A stretch of 64,000 nucleotides of DNA from positions 124,201 through 188,200 of the forward strand of contig DDTF01000018.1 in NCBI GenBank assembly GCA_002345965.1, written 5' to 3'. Positions 16,932 to 26,926 of this stretch are shown in pieces (the first letter of the stretch is position 1; every line of letters starts with the position of its first letter). Position numbers and translations under genes: made by a program. This DNA is from Flammeovirgaceae bacterium UBA2371. GTDB lineage: Bacteria; Bacteroidota; Bacteroidia; Cytophagales; Cyclobacteriaceae. The notes under the pieces were generated by a model. It saw nothing but the letters and a program-made list of their open reading frames with translations, did not search any database and was not told the DNA's origin.

Positions 16932-19900
16932 CTAAAATCCATCATCCTCAACATCCTTGTCTTTTTTCTTAAGTGGCCCTCTACCACTTTCAAGGCTATA
17001 GGGCGTTTCCAGACCATAATACTTACTGCGGAATTTGTTAATAAATGAAAGGGTCTCTTCATCGCTTCCGGGGATAAAGACAAGCTCCCCAATCTTCGCT
17101 TTGGACGCATTGGTTTTCTTGGCAATGGCAGTATTAAATTCAGGATTAGAGGAGTGTACCATTATCCGGTTATCTTCCATTCCAAAGTAATACCATGATT
17201 GTGGGGAAGCTTTAAAGAAAACGTGGAAAACGCTGCTTCCATCTTCATTTTTTCTCAATTCCATAAATCCTTCAAATGACCCATTAATGTCATTCTTCAT
17301 AATATTGCTCAAACCCAAATTACCCTCGCTGTAAAAGGCTTTGTATTCCCTGGATCTTTTTAGGTTGACATTAGAAAACACCAATGGTCTGCCCAACACA
17401 GGAATAGTTGTGAGCGGGGTATAGGCTTGCAATGACTTGGCTTCAAAATCCTTAGCAGCTCGTTCTCCAACAATATCTGCTATTTTATATAGCAACTCTG
17501 TTTGATCCCCTAGTCCTTCTTCAGACCCTTCGTATTTAATTACTTCCTGAAGCTCGAGCGCCATTAGCTGAAGCGCTTGCGTGGGTACGTTCATGTCTAC
17601 CATCATAAAGGTATTCATGCGAATGTCATTGGTTTCAAGATTTCCTGATCCCAGCGCACTGGCTGTTATCTGAAAATCTTTGCTTCCCCCAGTGAAAAAA
17701 TTAACGTTCCCTTCAAATTTTACCTCTTGTTTATCTTCATTATAAGCAAATACTTTTCCCGATAATTTTTCCCCAGAAGCTTTTTGACGGTCTTCTATTT
17801 TAAATTCCTGACTCTCCTTGTCAAAAAACAATGAACCGCTGGGTAAAAAGAAGTCATCGTCATCAGGGTTTTTCTTATCATACACAAAAGTAATGTAGAG
17901 ACTATTGTCATCGGCAAAATGTAACCCAGCCTCTACTTTTCGTCCCTCCTCGGTCAAAGCATTGTCGAAATCAATAAACAACTCCTTTTCATCTCCGCTT
18001 TGATCATAAAGAATCCAGGTATTATAATTCTTTATTTTTCTAAGATCCAGCTTTACACTTCCCTTCAGCTGAAGCGCGGGGCGTGTCGCATACATTACCA
18101 TGTCTCCCTTATAATATATGCGGGGTGCTAGAATGATTTTATCTTCCTCAATCACAGCTCCGTTTCCGACCGTTTGCTCTGTAGCTATCAATGTTGAATT
18201 TCTTTTGTCCTTGGTTTTTACCTCAATTGGTTCAAGATGAAAATCAGTCATCTTAATAGCAAATGTGTCGTTCACCGCATTTACATACTGGTAAGTAGCA
18301 TATCCGGAAAACTCCTTTCTGGATATTATATCCACCACTCCTTCTGTGAGACGGTGATAACCATTCAAAGTGTCCAGAACAATAACTGTATTAGACAGTC
18401 GGCCAATTTTTGCGTTTTCAAGTATAAGAATTTCGTTGTTTTCCGGAGTAATCTTTGCATCTGCCACCACGATAAATGGTATGCCACTTACTTTAAGTTG
18501 TTGAGACTGGATGTCATACTCTGCCCTTTCTGCCAGAAAGTTGAGAGAGTCTAGTTCCTTGCGTGTAGTATAAAAGTAAGAGTTTTCCAACGGCACATCC
18601 GGGTCTTTATTCATTACAATTTTTTGTGTATTAAGATCCCACCGGGCCTCTGGTATTGAAGTCTTAAACTGTGCATAAGGAAATTCCAATGCTGCCTCTC
18701 CTGCTATTTCAGGGCTGATGTCCGCATAATTTTCTTCCAAATTAAATTTTAAACGCACATCGTCTCCCGCCAGGGCAGGTTTATCTGGATTAGTAGTCTT
18801 CACTTGAAAATTAGCATGTCGGGCGCCAAAATCTTTCGCAGAAAATGAAAGCTCATCCGAAATGGCCTCTGAACCACGCGTAATAAGTTTCCCGCCTCCG
18901 GTTGTTCCCGTTTTTGATACTGTAAGCCTGCCATCCAACTGCGCACTGGCATCGTAAAGATCAAATGGATCTCTTAAGTTACTTACGTTAAACTTATCCT
19001 GCTTGGGCAACCAATTTAACTTAAACTCAGAAAGCGTCACCTGAGGATACCAGACTGATCCAAATTGCTTTTCTTTGAGCTCTCCCACATTTCCGCGCCC
19101 CACAACCGAATCCGGATAAAATATAAAGTCCCTTGATTCAACCGTAGCGGCCAAATAATCGATCTTACCAGTAGCACGAATACCCGCATTGTCAAGGCTC
19201 ATTGCTCCTACAATTTTCCCGTCACCCTGAAACAATTGATAACCCGTCTTGGGGATTACATGGGTAAATCCTAACGACTTATCGGGCATGGTGTGTAGCT
19301 TCTCTTTAAAGTTGGGAAACATCCCGCTGGAGACGAATGTACCTTCAAAGTTTATGGACCCAGGGTCAGCATCATTTAAGCTGTCGAGCTTAAACGGTGG
19401 CACCACAAAAAATACCGAGCGATCATAGGCGCCATTGAGTACTTCCCTTCTGTTGAAATAGATCACACCGCCAGCAGTTGCATCTAGTCGAGGATAGTTT
19501 GGGCTTTTCTCCTTACCGGATTTGTTATCCGGTTTGCTAATAAATAATGTGCCTGAGGTTTTGGATGAATTCTGCATACCCGCAGCAGCTGATGCAGTTG
19601 AATCGGCCCCTACCATAGCATTATTTACCCGTCTCCTAATACTTTGTCCCCGGGCATTGGTTTCTGTAATATAGAACCTAATGGAGTCGATATGATTCAG
19701 ATTAATGAAAAAGCTATCATACTTCATAGTAAAATCCTTACCATTGATCTCAAAGTTTCCGGCTGTGATCTTACCATCAAACTTGATATCTCTGTTTTGC
19801 AAAATCGTGATGACGCTACTGTCTGGTTTAATTACAACATTTAAAGAATCGCTTACTTTGAACTCTTCAACTCCCCTTACATTCATTCGTCCTTCAACAA

Positions 19901-21707
19901 AATTGACAGTAGCATTTGCTGGCCCATCCATGATAGAATGAATTTTTAAGTTGTCATAGTCCGCGTCTCCCTTTACAGCATCATAGTAGTGCAGGGCTTT
20001 GGGTTTCACTTTTACGTAACCCATAGCGGCATTGTATTCTATCATTCCCTTCTGAGCAAGAAAAGTCATTGCCATCCGCATTCCATCTGATCGTTGACCA
20101 GTAGCTGTAGCAATATCGTCTACGTAAAACTCAGATACTCCATTTCGCAACGCATAACTGGCAACTAAGGCCAAAGGGTGAAACTGAAACCCCTGTCCAG
20201 CCAATATTCTAAAGTCTTCAGGATCATAGTAGTCAACAGATTCAATCACCATTGGCGATTGACTCCTTCCTCCAAAACTATAAATGTTTAAACTGTCAGA
20301 ATTTAAATCCCATCTAATCTTGTCTGCCCCAAAATCTATGTTAAAAAATGAAGCAGAGTAAGGCGCGTTCTTTAAATAGCCGTTTTCCTTTTGCAATACC
20401 AGTACGTTCTTGGCAAAGTTGTAATAGAATTGAGTGGCTGGATGAAAGATAGAATCGTTCTGCTGGAAAATATTTATTTTGGCACGCTTCGAATAAATGA
20501 CTGAATCCTGAAACTCGAAAAGTCGAGACCGCGCTTCAAATTTTCTGTCTACTTCTCCCAGTACTTCCAGTTTTGCGGGCTCTCCATTCATTGAGGAACT
20601 GTAAATCTTTTGCCCATTGAGCGCAAATCCACCCGTGTACTTTAATTTATCGTTGCCAATACCCAACATTTCAATGTCACTATTGTAAGACATGAACCGG
20701 GGGTAGGTTGCAGATTTGGGTGTTTTGTGACTAACGCTTTTAAACTCAAATATCCCATCAATTTTTTCAGAAGCTTTTCCCAAGTAAGTTAATTTGCCTT
20801 GCTCAACCTTTATTTCTGGTTTGGATACTTTAAAGTTATACGTAGTAAAATCAAAGTAAACTGAATCTTTGCTGAGGCCAGCTGTTGTCCAGTCAAATCT
20901 TCCTCCCTCCCCCACAAAAGTGTCATCGAGTAACGACACTGCACCTTTAGTATCACTTAAAAATGCTGAATCGTAAGTCGTGGAAAAATTAAAAGTAACC
21001 TTGTCAAATCGAATGAGTGGGCCTGAAAGTTCAGGCTGAGGTGCTGGCTGCATCCATATGGGCATTGCTGGAGGCAACTCTTCCTGCACAGGGTCATCCC
21101 AGCTAAAATCCTCCTGTACCTCCTGGTTGTCCCATTGATCAAATTGGTTTTCATCCTGAAAATTTTCATCAACAGGTTCACTGTTGTTGAAGTCAAGAAG
21201 CGAAGGCAACACTTCCACCTTTACATAATCAAAGTAATACTTGTCGTCTCTTACATAAAGTCGAAATGATCGATCATAATGGAGTGCGTGATACTCGAAA
21301 AATTGCCTGGCATTCTGAAAAAATATCCCTGCTTTGGTCAGGTTCTCGTTTTCGATGACCTGTTCTGTAACATTAAGAAACCCGGACAGGGTTTCCGCGT
21401 CTGCTTTTTCACGGGAAATTGCATTGGCGATCGCTCCATAATAGTTAACAAACTGGGGCCTTAGCTTATAGCCCTTCTTCTTCATCAATAAAGCCTGCTG
21501 TTTAATAATTCTCTGGTGGTCCAATCCCAGCTGAGACCAAATGGTAGCAAAGCCACCGCCCACGGCAATGGCATCAACGTTGCGGGAGTTTTCAAGAACT
21601 ACTCGAATGCTGTCCTGAAAACTAAGTTTTACAGGGTCTGGCTTTTGGGCCAAAACGGCAGCAGATCCAGCCAGTATTATCCATATGTGTATTAATGCCT
21701 GCTTCAC
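16932..21707 (-). CDS. Very large secreted beta-rich protein of unknown function
   Basis: The protein has 1591 residues with a clear signal peptide (residues 1-20, ending A-V-L-A before QKP). Residues 1-200 look helical, followed by an acidic Asp/Glu/Pro-rich stretch (about 185-230). From about 230 onward there are many alternating short beta strands of the kind F-x-V-x-x-x-K-I that recall OstA/LptD-periplasmic or AsmA/TamB-like ladders. No family, enzyme motif or membrane anchor was recognised. The C-terminus is basic then acidic (PLKKKDKDVEDDGF). It follows prmA by 96 bp on the same strand and may be in the tpiA-prmA transcript. A role in envelope assembly is only a guess. Confidence 0.8.
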   Translation of the reverse strand: MKQALIHIWIILAGSAAVLAQKPDPVKLSFQDSIRVVLENSRNVDAIAVGGGFATIWSQLGLDHQRIIKQQALLMKKKGYKLRPQFVNYYGAIANAISREKADAETLSGFLNVTEQVIENENLTKAGIFFQNARQFFEYHALHYDRSFRLYVRDDKYYFDYVKVEVLPSLLDFNNSEPVDENFQDENQFDQWDNQEVQEDFSWDDPVQEELPPAMPIWMQPAPQPELSGPLIRFDKVTFNFSTTYDSAFLSDTKGAVSLLDDTFVGEGGRFDWTTAGLSKDSVYFDFTTYNFKVSKPEIKVEQGKLTYLGKASEKIDGIFEFKSVSHKTPKSATYPRFMSYNSDIEMLGIGNDKLKYTGGFALNGQKIYSSSMNGEPAKLEVLGEVDRKFEARSRLFEFQDSVIYSKRAKINIFQQNDSIFHPATQFYYNFAKNVLVLQKENGYLKNAPYSASFFNIDFGADKIRWDLNSDSLNIYSFGGRSQSPMVIESVDYYDPEDFRILAGQGFQFHPLALVASYALRNGVSEFYVDDIATATGQRSDGMRMAMTFLAQKGMIEYNAAMGYVKVKPKALHYYDAVKGDADYDNLKIHSIMDGPANATVNFVEGRMNVRGVEEFKVSDSLNVVIKPDSSVITILQNRDIKFDGKITAGNFEINGKDFTMKYDSFFINLNHIDSIRFYITETNARGQSIRRRVNNAMVGADSTASAAAGMQNSSKTSGTLFISKPDNKSGKEKSPNYPRLDATAGGVIYFNRREVLNGAYDRSVFFVVPPFKLDSLNDADPGSINFEGTFVSSGMFPNFKEKLHTMPDKSLGFTHVIPKTGYQLFQGDGKIVGAMSLDNAGIRATGKIDYLAATVESRDFIFYPDSVVGRGNVGELKEKQFGSVWYPQVTLSEFKLNWLPKQDKFNVSNLRDPFDLYDASAQLDGRLTVSKTGTTGGGKLITRGSEAISDELSFSAKDFGARHANFQVKTTNPDKPALAGDDVRLKFNLEENYADISPEIAGEAALEFPYAQFKTSIPEARWDLNTQKIVMNKDPDVPLENSYFYTTRKELDSLNFLAERAEYDIQSQQLKVSGIPFIVVADAKITPENNEILILENAKIGRLSNTVIVLDTLNGYHRLTEGVVDIISRKEFSGYATYQYVNAVNDTFAIKMTDFHLEPIEVKTKDKRNSTLIATEQTVGNGAVIEEDKIILAPRIYYKGDMVMYATRPALQLKGSVKLDLRKIKNYNTWILYDQSGDEKELFIDFDNALTEEGRKVEAGLHFADDNSLYITFVYDKKNPDDDDFFLPSGSLFFDKESQEFKIEDRQKASGEKLSGKVFAYNEDKQEVKFEGNVNFFTGGSKDFQITASALGSGNLETNDIRMNTFMMVDMNVPTQALQLMALELQEVIKYEGSEEGLGDQTELLYKIADIVGERAAKDFEAKSLQAYTPLTTIPVLGRPLVFSNVNLKRSREYKAFYSEGNLGLSNIMKNDINGSFEGFMELRKNEDGSSVFHVFFKASPQSWYYFGMEDNRIMVHSSNPEFNTAIAKKTNASKAKIGELVFIPGSDEETLSFINKFRSKYYGLETPYSLESGRGPLKKKDKDVEDDGF

Positions 21708-21803
21708 AAATGCCTAAATGGTGAAATTCGTAAATAATGGCCAAATAAGCTAAAAAGCCATCTAACCATAAACGAGAGCTTTGAGGATAATAGTTTAGAA
21801 TAA

Positions 21804-22649
21804 CTATGAAACTTCCTGCTTTTTCAATTGAAGCAACAACGAGGCCCAATTTTCACGAACATCGCTTTTAACATGGCTTAGCCGGTACTGATGCGCCCGT
21901 GACATCATGTCCGGAATGTCCTTTTCGTAAAAGCCGCTTAAAAGTAAAAATCCATCCGGGTTGAGATAGGAAACATACTGAGGTAGTTCGTGCAGCAATA
22001 TGTTCTTGTTAATATTGGCCAGTATAATGTCAAAGCTTTCGTCAAAAGTAAGTTCACTTATTTTACCCTGCCGGATCTTAATATTGTTACATTGATTTAC
22101 TTCGATATTTTCCTCACCATTAATTACGCTCCATTCATCAATATCGAACGCTTCAATTTTTTTTGCTCCTAACTTAGCGGCCATTATAGAGAGAATGGCT
22201 GTACCACAACCGGCATCCATCACCATTTTATTGTGATAATCCATATCCATTTGAGCCTTAATCATCAGGTAAGTGGTTTGGTGGTGCCCCGTTCCAAAAG
22301 ACATTTTGGGAGTGATGGTGATTTCGTAGGGATACGATTTTTCTATCTTATGGAAATTTGCTTTTATAATACAACGGTCGTCAACAATAATGGGCTCATA
22401 GCTATTTTCCCATTCTTCATTCCAGTTTCTTTTCTCAATGCGATCCCATGCAAATATCAGTGGCTTTACTTCGCTGTATTTTTTCCCTATTTCTTCCACA
22501 CGATTTTGGTCATAGTGATCGGCTTCAGCATAAGCCTCAAATCCAGTTCCGTTTTCTAAAAAAGAATCAAAACCGGCTTCAGCAATTTCCGCCATCAGTA
22601 TCTCTGAGAACAAAGGATCGCATGTGACATTGAGACGAGTGTGATACAT
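21804..22649 (-). CDS. prmA: Ribosomal protein L11 methyltransferase
   Basis: This is a 281-residue SAM-dependent methyltransferase. The motif FGTGHHQTT (residues 118-126) and the SAM-binding DAGCGTAILSI (145-155) are both characteristic of PrmA, as is ILANINKNILL further on. It trimethylates ribosomal protein L11 in the cytoplasm. Its ATG overlaps the tpiA stop in TGATG, so it is translated by coupling to tpiA. Confidence 0.95.
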   Translation of the reverse strand: MYHTRLNVTCDPLFSEILMAEIAEAGFDSFLENGTGFEAYAEADHYDQNRVEEIGKKYSEVKPLIFAWDRIEKRNWNEEWENSYEPIIVDDRCIIKANFHKIEKSYPYEITITPKMSFGTGHHQTTYLMIKAQMDMDYHNKMVMDAGCGTAILSIMAAKLGAKKIEAFDIDEWSVINGEENIEVNQCNNIKIRQGKISELTFDESFDIILANINKNILLHELPQYVSYLNPDGFLLLSGFYEKDIPDMMSRAHQYRLSHVKSDVRENWASLLLQLKKQEVS

Positions 22650-23410
22650 CAGGCCGACTTAATAATTTCTATAAAATCGCGAGACTTCAGTGATGCGCCT
22701 CCCACAAGCCCTCCATCAACATCAGCACATGCAAAAAGCTCCCTTGCATTATCTGCTTTTACACTTCCTCCATACAAAATCGGCACTAACGCAGCCGTTT
22801 CATTGCCGAATTTCGATGCCAAATGTTTCCTGATCACCAAATGCATTTCTTGCGCCTGGTCGGTAGTAGCAGTTTTCCCTGTACCAATTGCCCATACCGG
22901 TTCGTAGGCAATTACTATCTTTTTCATAGCTTCTGCATTCAGATGGAAGAGTCCCTCCTCAATTTGCGTTTTCACCAATTCCTCATGAGTTGCTGCTTCG
23001 CGCTCTTCCAGAGGCTCTCCACAACAGTATATAGGCTTCAGTCCATTGGCCAAAGCGCCATCAATCTTTTGTGCCAATAGAGGCCCAGTTTCTGAAAAAT
23101 ACTGCCTGCGTTCGCTGTGTCCTATAATTACATTCTGTATGCCCATCGATTTTAACATTCCGGCCGATACCTCTCCTGTATATGCTCCGGCTGCGTGTTC
23201 GCTACAATTTTGGGCACCCACTTCAATTCTTGCATTGGTTCCAAGTTGAGCCTTCAATGAATACAAATAGGGGAACGGTGGGAATATAATTATTTTCACA
23301 TCTCCGCGTACTTCATCACCTGCCATACCCATCAGCTCTGAAGTAAGCGCTTGTGCTTCCTGAAAGGAAGTATTCATTTTCCAATTCCCGGCTACTATTT
23401 TTTGACGCAT
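22649..23410 (-). CDS. tpiA: Triosephosphate isomerase
   Basis: The enzyme has 253 residues, the standard length. It interconverts dihydroxyacetone phosphate and glyceraldehyde 3-phosphate in glycolysis. The active site is complete: Asn9 and Lys11 (GNWKMN), His98 (IIGHSERR), Glu170 (AYEPVWAIGTG), the flexible loop 6 and LYGGSVK near the end. It is the first gene of a coupled tpiA-prmA pair. Confidence 0.98.
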   Translation of the reverse strand: MRQKIVAGNWKMNTSFQEAQALTSELMGMAGDEVRGDVKIIIFPPFPYLYSLKAQLGTNARIEVGAQNCSEHAAGAYTGEVSAGMLKSMGIQNVIIGHSERRQYFSETGPLLAQKIDGALANGLKPIYCCGEPLEEREAATHEELVKTQIEEGLFHLNAEAMKKIVIAYEPVWAIGTGKTATTDQAQEMHLVIRKHLASKFGNETAALVPILYGGSVKADNARELFACADVDGGLVGGASLKSRDFIEIIKSA

Positions 23411-23440
23411 AGTTATTTTAAAAACTTAGTTTAGACGTAT

Positions 23441-23917
23441 TCAAAAGGTAAATCGATGAGACGGTTTGTCCCTCATCAATCGAACGCTTTTCACAGGGCT
23501 TTTATAAGTGACATGAACGAGATTCGATTGATCATCATAAGTTTCAGTGATCACAGTGTTGATTACCTCCATTGCTTTGAAAGCCCTTACATTTTCAATC
23601 TCTATGTAACAAACAAAGGCAAAATTTTCTTCCTCATAGCCTAAAAAGTTGAGCTGCTGCTCCATGCCGTCCAATATGATTTTCAGATGTTCTTTAAGAT
23701 AATCTGCTACCAAAGTCTTCGTCTCCAGCCCATTTTTTGGATTAAGGATATCCAGCTCTGGTAATTTGGTTTTGGCTCTTATGGCTGTCTCAAGGTCATC
23801 CACAAAAATGCGGCTAATAATTTGAAGTGCCTGTACCTTCTCATTGTATTCGATCTCAGTGACCGATATATGCAATGGATGAAAAAGAAGAATAAATGAA
23901 TATAAAAAGCTTAGCAT
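23441..23917 (-). CDS. DUF6702 family protein
   Basis: This 158-residue protein begins with a hydrophobic leader followed by HPLHISVTEIEYNEKVQALQI, the typical start of DUF6702 proteins in Bacteroidota. The remainder is beta-rich. Function is unknown. The gene is divergent from a HupE/UreJ-like gene, which in turn precedes M1 peptidases. From general knowledge of Bacteroidota genomes I believe this grouping recurs, but I cannot verify that here. Confidence 0.82.
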   Translation of the reverse strand: MLSFLYSFILLFHPLHISVTEIEYNEKVQALQIISRIFVDDLETAIRAKTKLPELDILNPKNGLETKTLVADYLKEHLKIILDGMEQQLNFLGYEEENFAFVCYIEIENVRAFKAMEVINTVITETYDDQSNLVHVTYKSPVKSVRLMRDKPSHRFTF

Positions 23918-24049
23918 AACTTATTGTGGATCAAAAATAGGGCCATCTCTGACCCAAAACAAGTGATAAGAACCATGAAAGTCTTTTAGTGTAATACCCC
24001 TGTCGAAATTGAGATTAAAACCCTATAATTGTCTCCCCAAAAAAAGTGC

Positions 24050-24637
24050 ATGAGCGAATTTCAACTTTACTTCGTACTGGGCAAGGATCATATTCTGGAT
24101 TACGCCAATGGGTATGATCACATCCTGTTTGTTGTTGCCTTATGTGCCATTTATTTGACCAGAGATTGGAAAAAAATTCTTATTCTGGTTACTGCTTTCA
24201 CAGTAGGACATTCCGTTACATTGGCACTTGCAACATTAGATGTGATTGCTGTAAATGAGAAGTTAATAGAGTTTTTAATTCCACTTACTATTTTCCTGAC
24301 CGCTTTTGGAAATCTTTTTCGGAAAGAAGAGAGTTATTCAACCAAACCTGTTCAAACAAATTACTTGTTGGCATTGGTATTTGGTTTGATTCATGGCATG
24401 GGGTTTTCAAATTACCTTAAAGCCATATTGGGCAAAGACCACACGGTGGTAACGCAACTACTGGCTTTCAACCTTGGTTTGGAATTTGGCCAGATAATAA
24501 TTGTTGGCATCTTTATGGCAATCAGTTTTCTTCTGGTTGATCTGATCCATGTATCCCGCAGAGACTGGAAGATGGTGATTTCATCCGGGATAGCTGGAAT
24601 TGCGTTAATTTTGATGAAGGATACTAAATTCTGGTAA
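24050..24637 (+). CDS. HupE/UreJ-like membrane protein
   Basis: The protein has 195 residues from the ATG at 24050 (MSEFQLYFVLGKDHILDY). The open frame could extend to a TTG at 24029, but the upstream residues are not family-like. It has five or six hydrophobic helices. The motifs GYDHILFVVAL, FTVGHSVTLALA and GLIHGMGFSNYL match the HupE/UreJ family (Pfam HupE_UreJ_2). Classical HupE/UreJ proteins move nickel or cobalt ions, but members of this subfamily in Bacteroidota have no proven substrate. It is followed by the M1 peptidase cluster 39 bp downstream. Confidence 0.87.
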   Translation: MSEFQLYFVLGKDHILDYANGYDHILFVVALCAIYLTRDWKKILILVTAFTVGHSVTLALATLDVIAVNEKLIEFLIPLTIFLTAFGNLFRKEESYSTKPVQTNYLLALVFGLIHGMGFSNYLKAILGKDHTVVTQLLAFNLGLEFGQIIIVGIFMAISFLLVDLIHVSRRDWKMVISSGIAGIALILMKDTKFW

Positions 24638-24650
24638 ACTGTGTTTACCA
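24632..24650. terminator. Hairpin at the HupE/UreJ stop codon
   Basis: TGGTAAAC (24632-24639) and GTTTACCA (24643-24650) form a perfect 8-bp stem with a three-base loop. It overlaps the TAA stop and lies just before the first M1 gene. The following T-rich tract is weak (TTTAACTATT), so it may be a partial attenuator and not a full terminator. Confidence 0.45.
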
Positions 24651-24676
24651 TTTAACTATTGAAAATTTCTTAACGT

Positions 24677-26899
24677 ATGATTAAATATATTACTACACTG
24701 CTGCTTTGCATGAGTATGGTTGCGCATGCACAAACCCCCTGGCAGGGAAAATTTGAACAGTTGGGTCAAATGTTGCCAACTCCTAACGAATACCGTACTG
24801 GTTCTGGAGCGCCTGGTCCAGAATATTGGCAACAACAAGCTGATTATGTAATTACTGCAGAACTTAATGATGAAAATCAAAGTATATCAGGAGCTGAAAC
24901 CATAACCTATCACAATAACTCACCCGATGTACTCACCTACTTATGGCTTCAGCTGGATCAAAACCTATTTGATAAAGACAGCAACACCGGAAAAACTAGA
25001 AACTCAGCTATTCGAGACAGCGTAACCACTAAAGAAATTGCTGGAAGTCTTGATCTGTATGACTTCGATGGCGGATATAAAATAAAGTCAGTTAAAGACG
25101 CGAATGGCAATGCATTGAAATACTTTGTAAATGCGACCATGATGCGAATTGATATGCCCAAACCACTTAAGCGGGGTGAGGCCTACACCTTCAAAATCGA
25201 ATGGTCTTACAACATTAATGACCGTATGAAAGTAGGAGGAAGAAGCGGTCTTGAATATTTCCCAGAGGATAAAAACTATGTGTATACGATCGCCCAGTGG
25301 TTCCCTCGCATGTGCGTTTACGATGATTTAGAAGGATGGCAGAATAAACAATTTCTTGGCAGAAGCGAGTTTGCAACTGTGTTCGGAAACTACAAAGTGC
25401 GGATTACCACTCCTGCAGATCATATCATGGCAGCAACTGGTGTGCTGCAAAACCCTAAAGAAGTATTGACTGCGGAGCAACTTAGCCGCTTCGAAAAAGC
25501 AAAAACATCATTTGATGCACCTGTCATCATCGCTACGCAACAGGAGGCGGTTCAAAGAGAAAAAGGCAGATCAAAAGAGAAGAAGACGTGGGAATTTCAT
25601 GCAGAAGATGTTCGCGACTTTGCCTTTGCCACTTCTCGTAAATTCATCTGGGATGCGCAAGCTGTGAAGGTTGGCAACAATACACCTTTGGCCATGTCCT
25701 TTTATCCCAAGGAAGGGAACCCACTGTGGGAAAGAGAATCGACTAAAGCGGTGAAGAATACTTTGATTACTTATTCTAAGTATACAATTGACTACCCTTA
25801 TCCTGTAGCCATTTCTGTTCATGCCGCCAGCATCGGTATGGAGTATCCGATGATCTGTTTCAATTTCGGGAGACCCAACAAAGATGGAACTTACAGTGAC
25901 AATACAAAATGGAGAATGATTGGAGTGATTGTGCACGAAGTGGGTCACAATTTTTTCCCTATGATTATCAACAACGATGAGCGTCAGAGTACCTGGATGG
26001 ATGAAGGTGTTAACTCATTCGTTCAATACCTCACTCAGGTTGAAAACTATACTGACATGCCCAAGCGAAGAGGTACGGCTGAAGGAATAATTCCTTACAT
26101 GAAGGGCGACAAATCTACCATGCGCCCATTAATGACCAGCGGAGAGCAAGTTGTACAAATTGGAGACGAGCAGTATAACAAAGCTGCTACTGCACTTAAT
26201 ATATTGAGAGAGTCGGTAATGGGACCAGCACTATTCGATCATGCCTTTAAGGAATATGCACAACGCTGGGCTTTCAAACACCCCAAACCATCTGATTTTT
26301 TCAGAACCATGGAGGACGCATCTGCTGTAGACCTGGATTGGTTCTGGAGAGGCTGGTTTTATACCACAGACCACGTTGATATGTCAATTGATCAGGTTCG
26401 ATGGTTTAAAATGAGAGAAGAAGATCAGAAACTGGAAAACAAATCGAAGAGTGTTAAGACAGGAGACCTCGCCAGTGGCACATCTGCTGCGAGTGGAGCT
26501 ACAGATTTCAATAATGGACCAGAACCTTTCAGCCTGATCGAAACAGACGCAAGGTTGTACGGAGAGTTCTTAAATCGCATCGATGACAAGGCCGTGATTG
26601 CGAAAATGAAAGGAAAAAACTTTTACGAAGTAACTCTTAGCAATAAAGGAGGACTTGTAATGCCCGTAATTATAGAATGGACCTACAAGGATGGCTCAAA
26701 AGAAATCGAGCGACTGCCAGCAGAAATTTGGAGAACCAATGAACAGAAAATTTCCAAAGTATTTGTAAAGGATAAAGAAGTATCCAATGTGACTCTGGAT
26801 CCTTTAAAGGAAACTGCAGACATTGACGCCAACAACAATGTGTTTCCTAAAGTCGATCTACCGTCCAAATTTGATCAGCTAAGAAATAAAGGGAACTAG
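24677..26899 (+). CDS. Secreted M1 family metallopeptidase, copy 1 of 3
   Basis: The protein has 740 residues with a signal peptide (ending A-H-A before QTPW). The N-terminal M1 saddle domain (about 40-240) leads to a catalytic domain with GMEYP, equivalent to the exopeptidase G-A-M-E-N motif. The zinc site HEVGH is at 420-424, with the third ligand Glu443 after an 18-residue spacer. Tyr500 in EQYNKAATALNILRE fits the position of the transition-state Tyr. A beta-rich C-terminal domain ends VFPKVDLPSKFD. It is probably an envelope or periplasmic aminopeptidase. It is the first of three tandem paralogs, and the next gene starts 27 bp later. Confidence 0.93.
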   Translation: MIKYITTLLLCMSMVAHAQTPWQGKFEQLGQMLPTPNEYRTGSGAPGPEYWQQQADYVITAELNDENQSISGAETITYHNNSPDVLTYLWLQLDQNLFDKDSNTGKTRNSAIRDSVTTKEIAGSLDLYDFDGGYKIKSVKDANGNALKYFVNATMMRIDMPKPLKRGEAYTFKIEWSYNINDRMKVGGRSGLEYFPEDKNYVYTIAQWFPRMCVYDDLEGWQNKQFLGRSEFATVFGNYKVRITTPADHIMAATGVLQNPKEVLTAEQLSRFEKAKTSFDAPVIIATQQEAVQREKGRSKEKKTWEFHAEDVRDFAFATSRKFIWDAQAVKVGNNTPLAMSFYPKEGNPLWERESTKAVKNTLITYSKYTIDYPYPVAISVHAASIGMEYPMICFNFGRPNKDGTYSDNTKWRMIGVIVHEVGHNFFPMIINNDERQSTWMDEGVNSFVQYLTQVENYTDMPKRRGTAEGIIPYMKGDKSTMRPLMTSGEQVVQIGDEQYNKAATALNILRESVMGPALFDHAFKEYAQRWAFKHPKPSDFFRTMEDASAVDLDWFWRGWFYTTDHVDMSIDQVRWFKMREEDQKLENKSKSVKTGDLASGTSAASGATDFNNGPEPFSLIETDARLYGEFLNRIDDKAVIAKMKGKNFYEVTLSNKGGLVMPVIIEWTYKDGSKEIERLPAEIWRTNEQKISKVFVKDKEVSNVTLDPLKETADIDANNNVFPKVDLPSKFDQLRNKGN

Positions 26900-26926
26900 T
26901 ATTTAAAAACGCTTAAAGTATACAAT

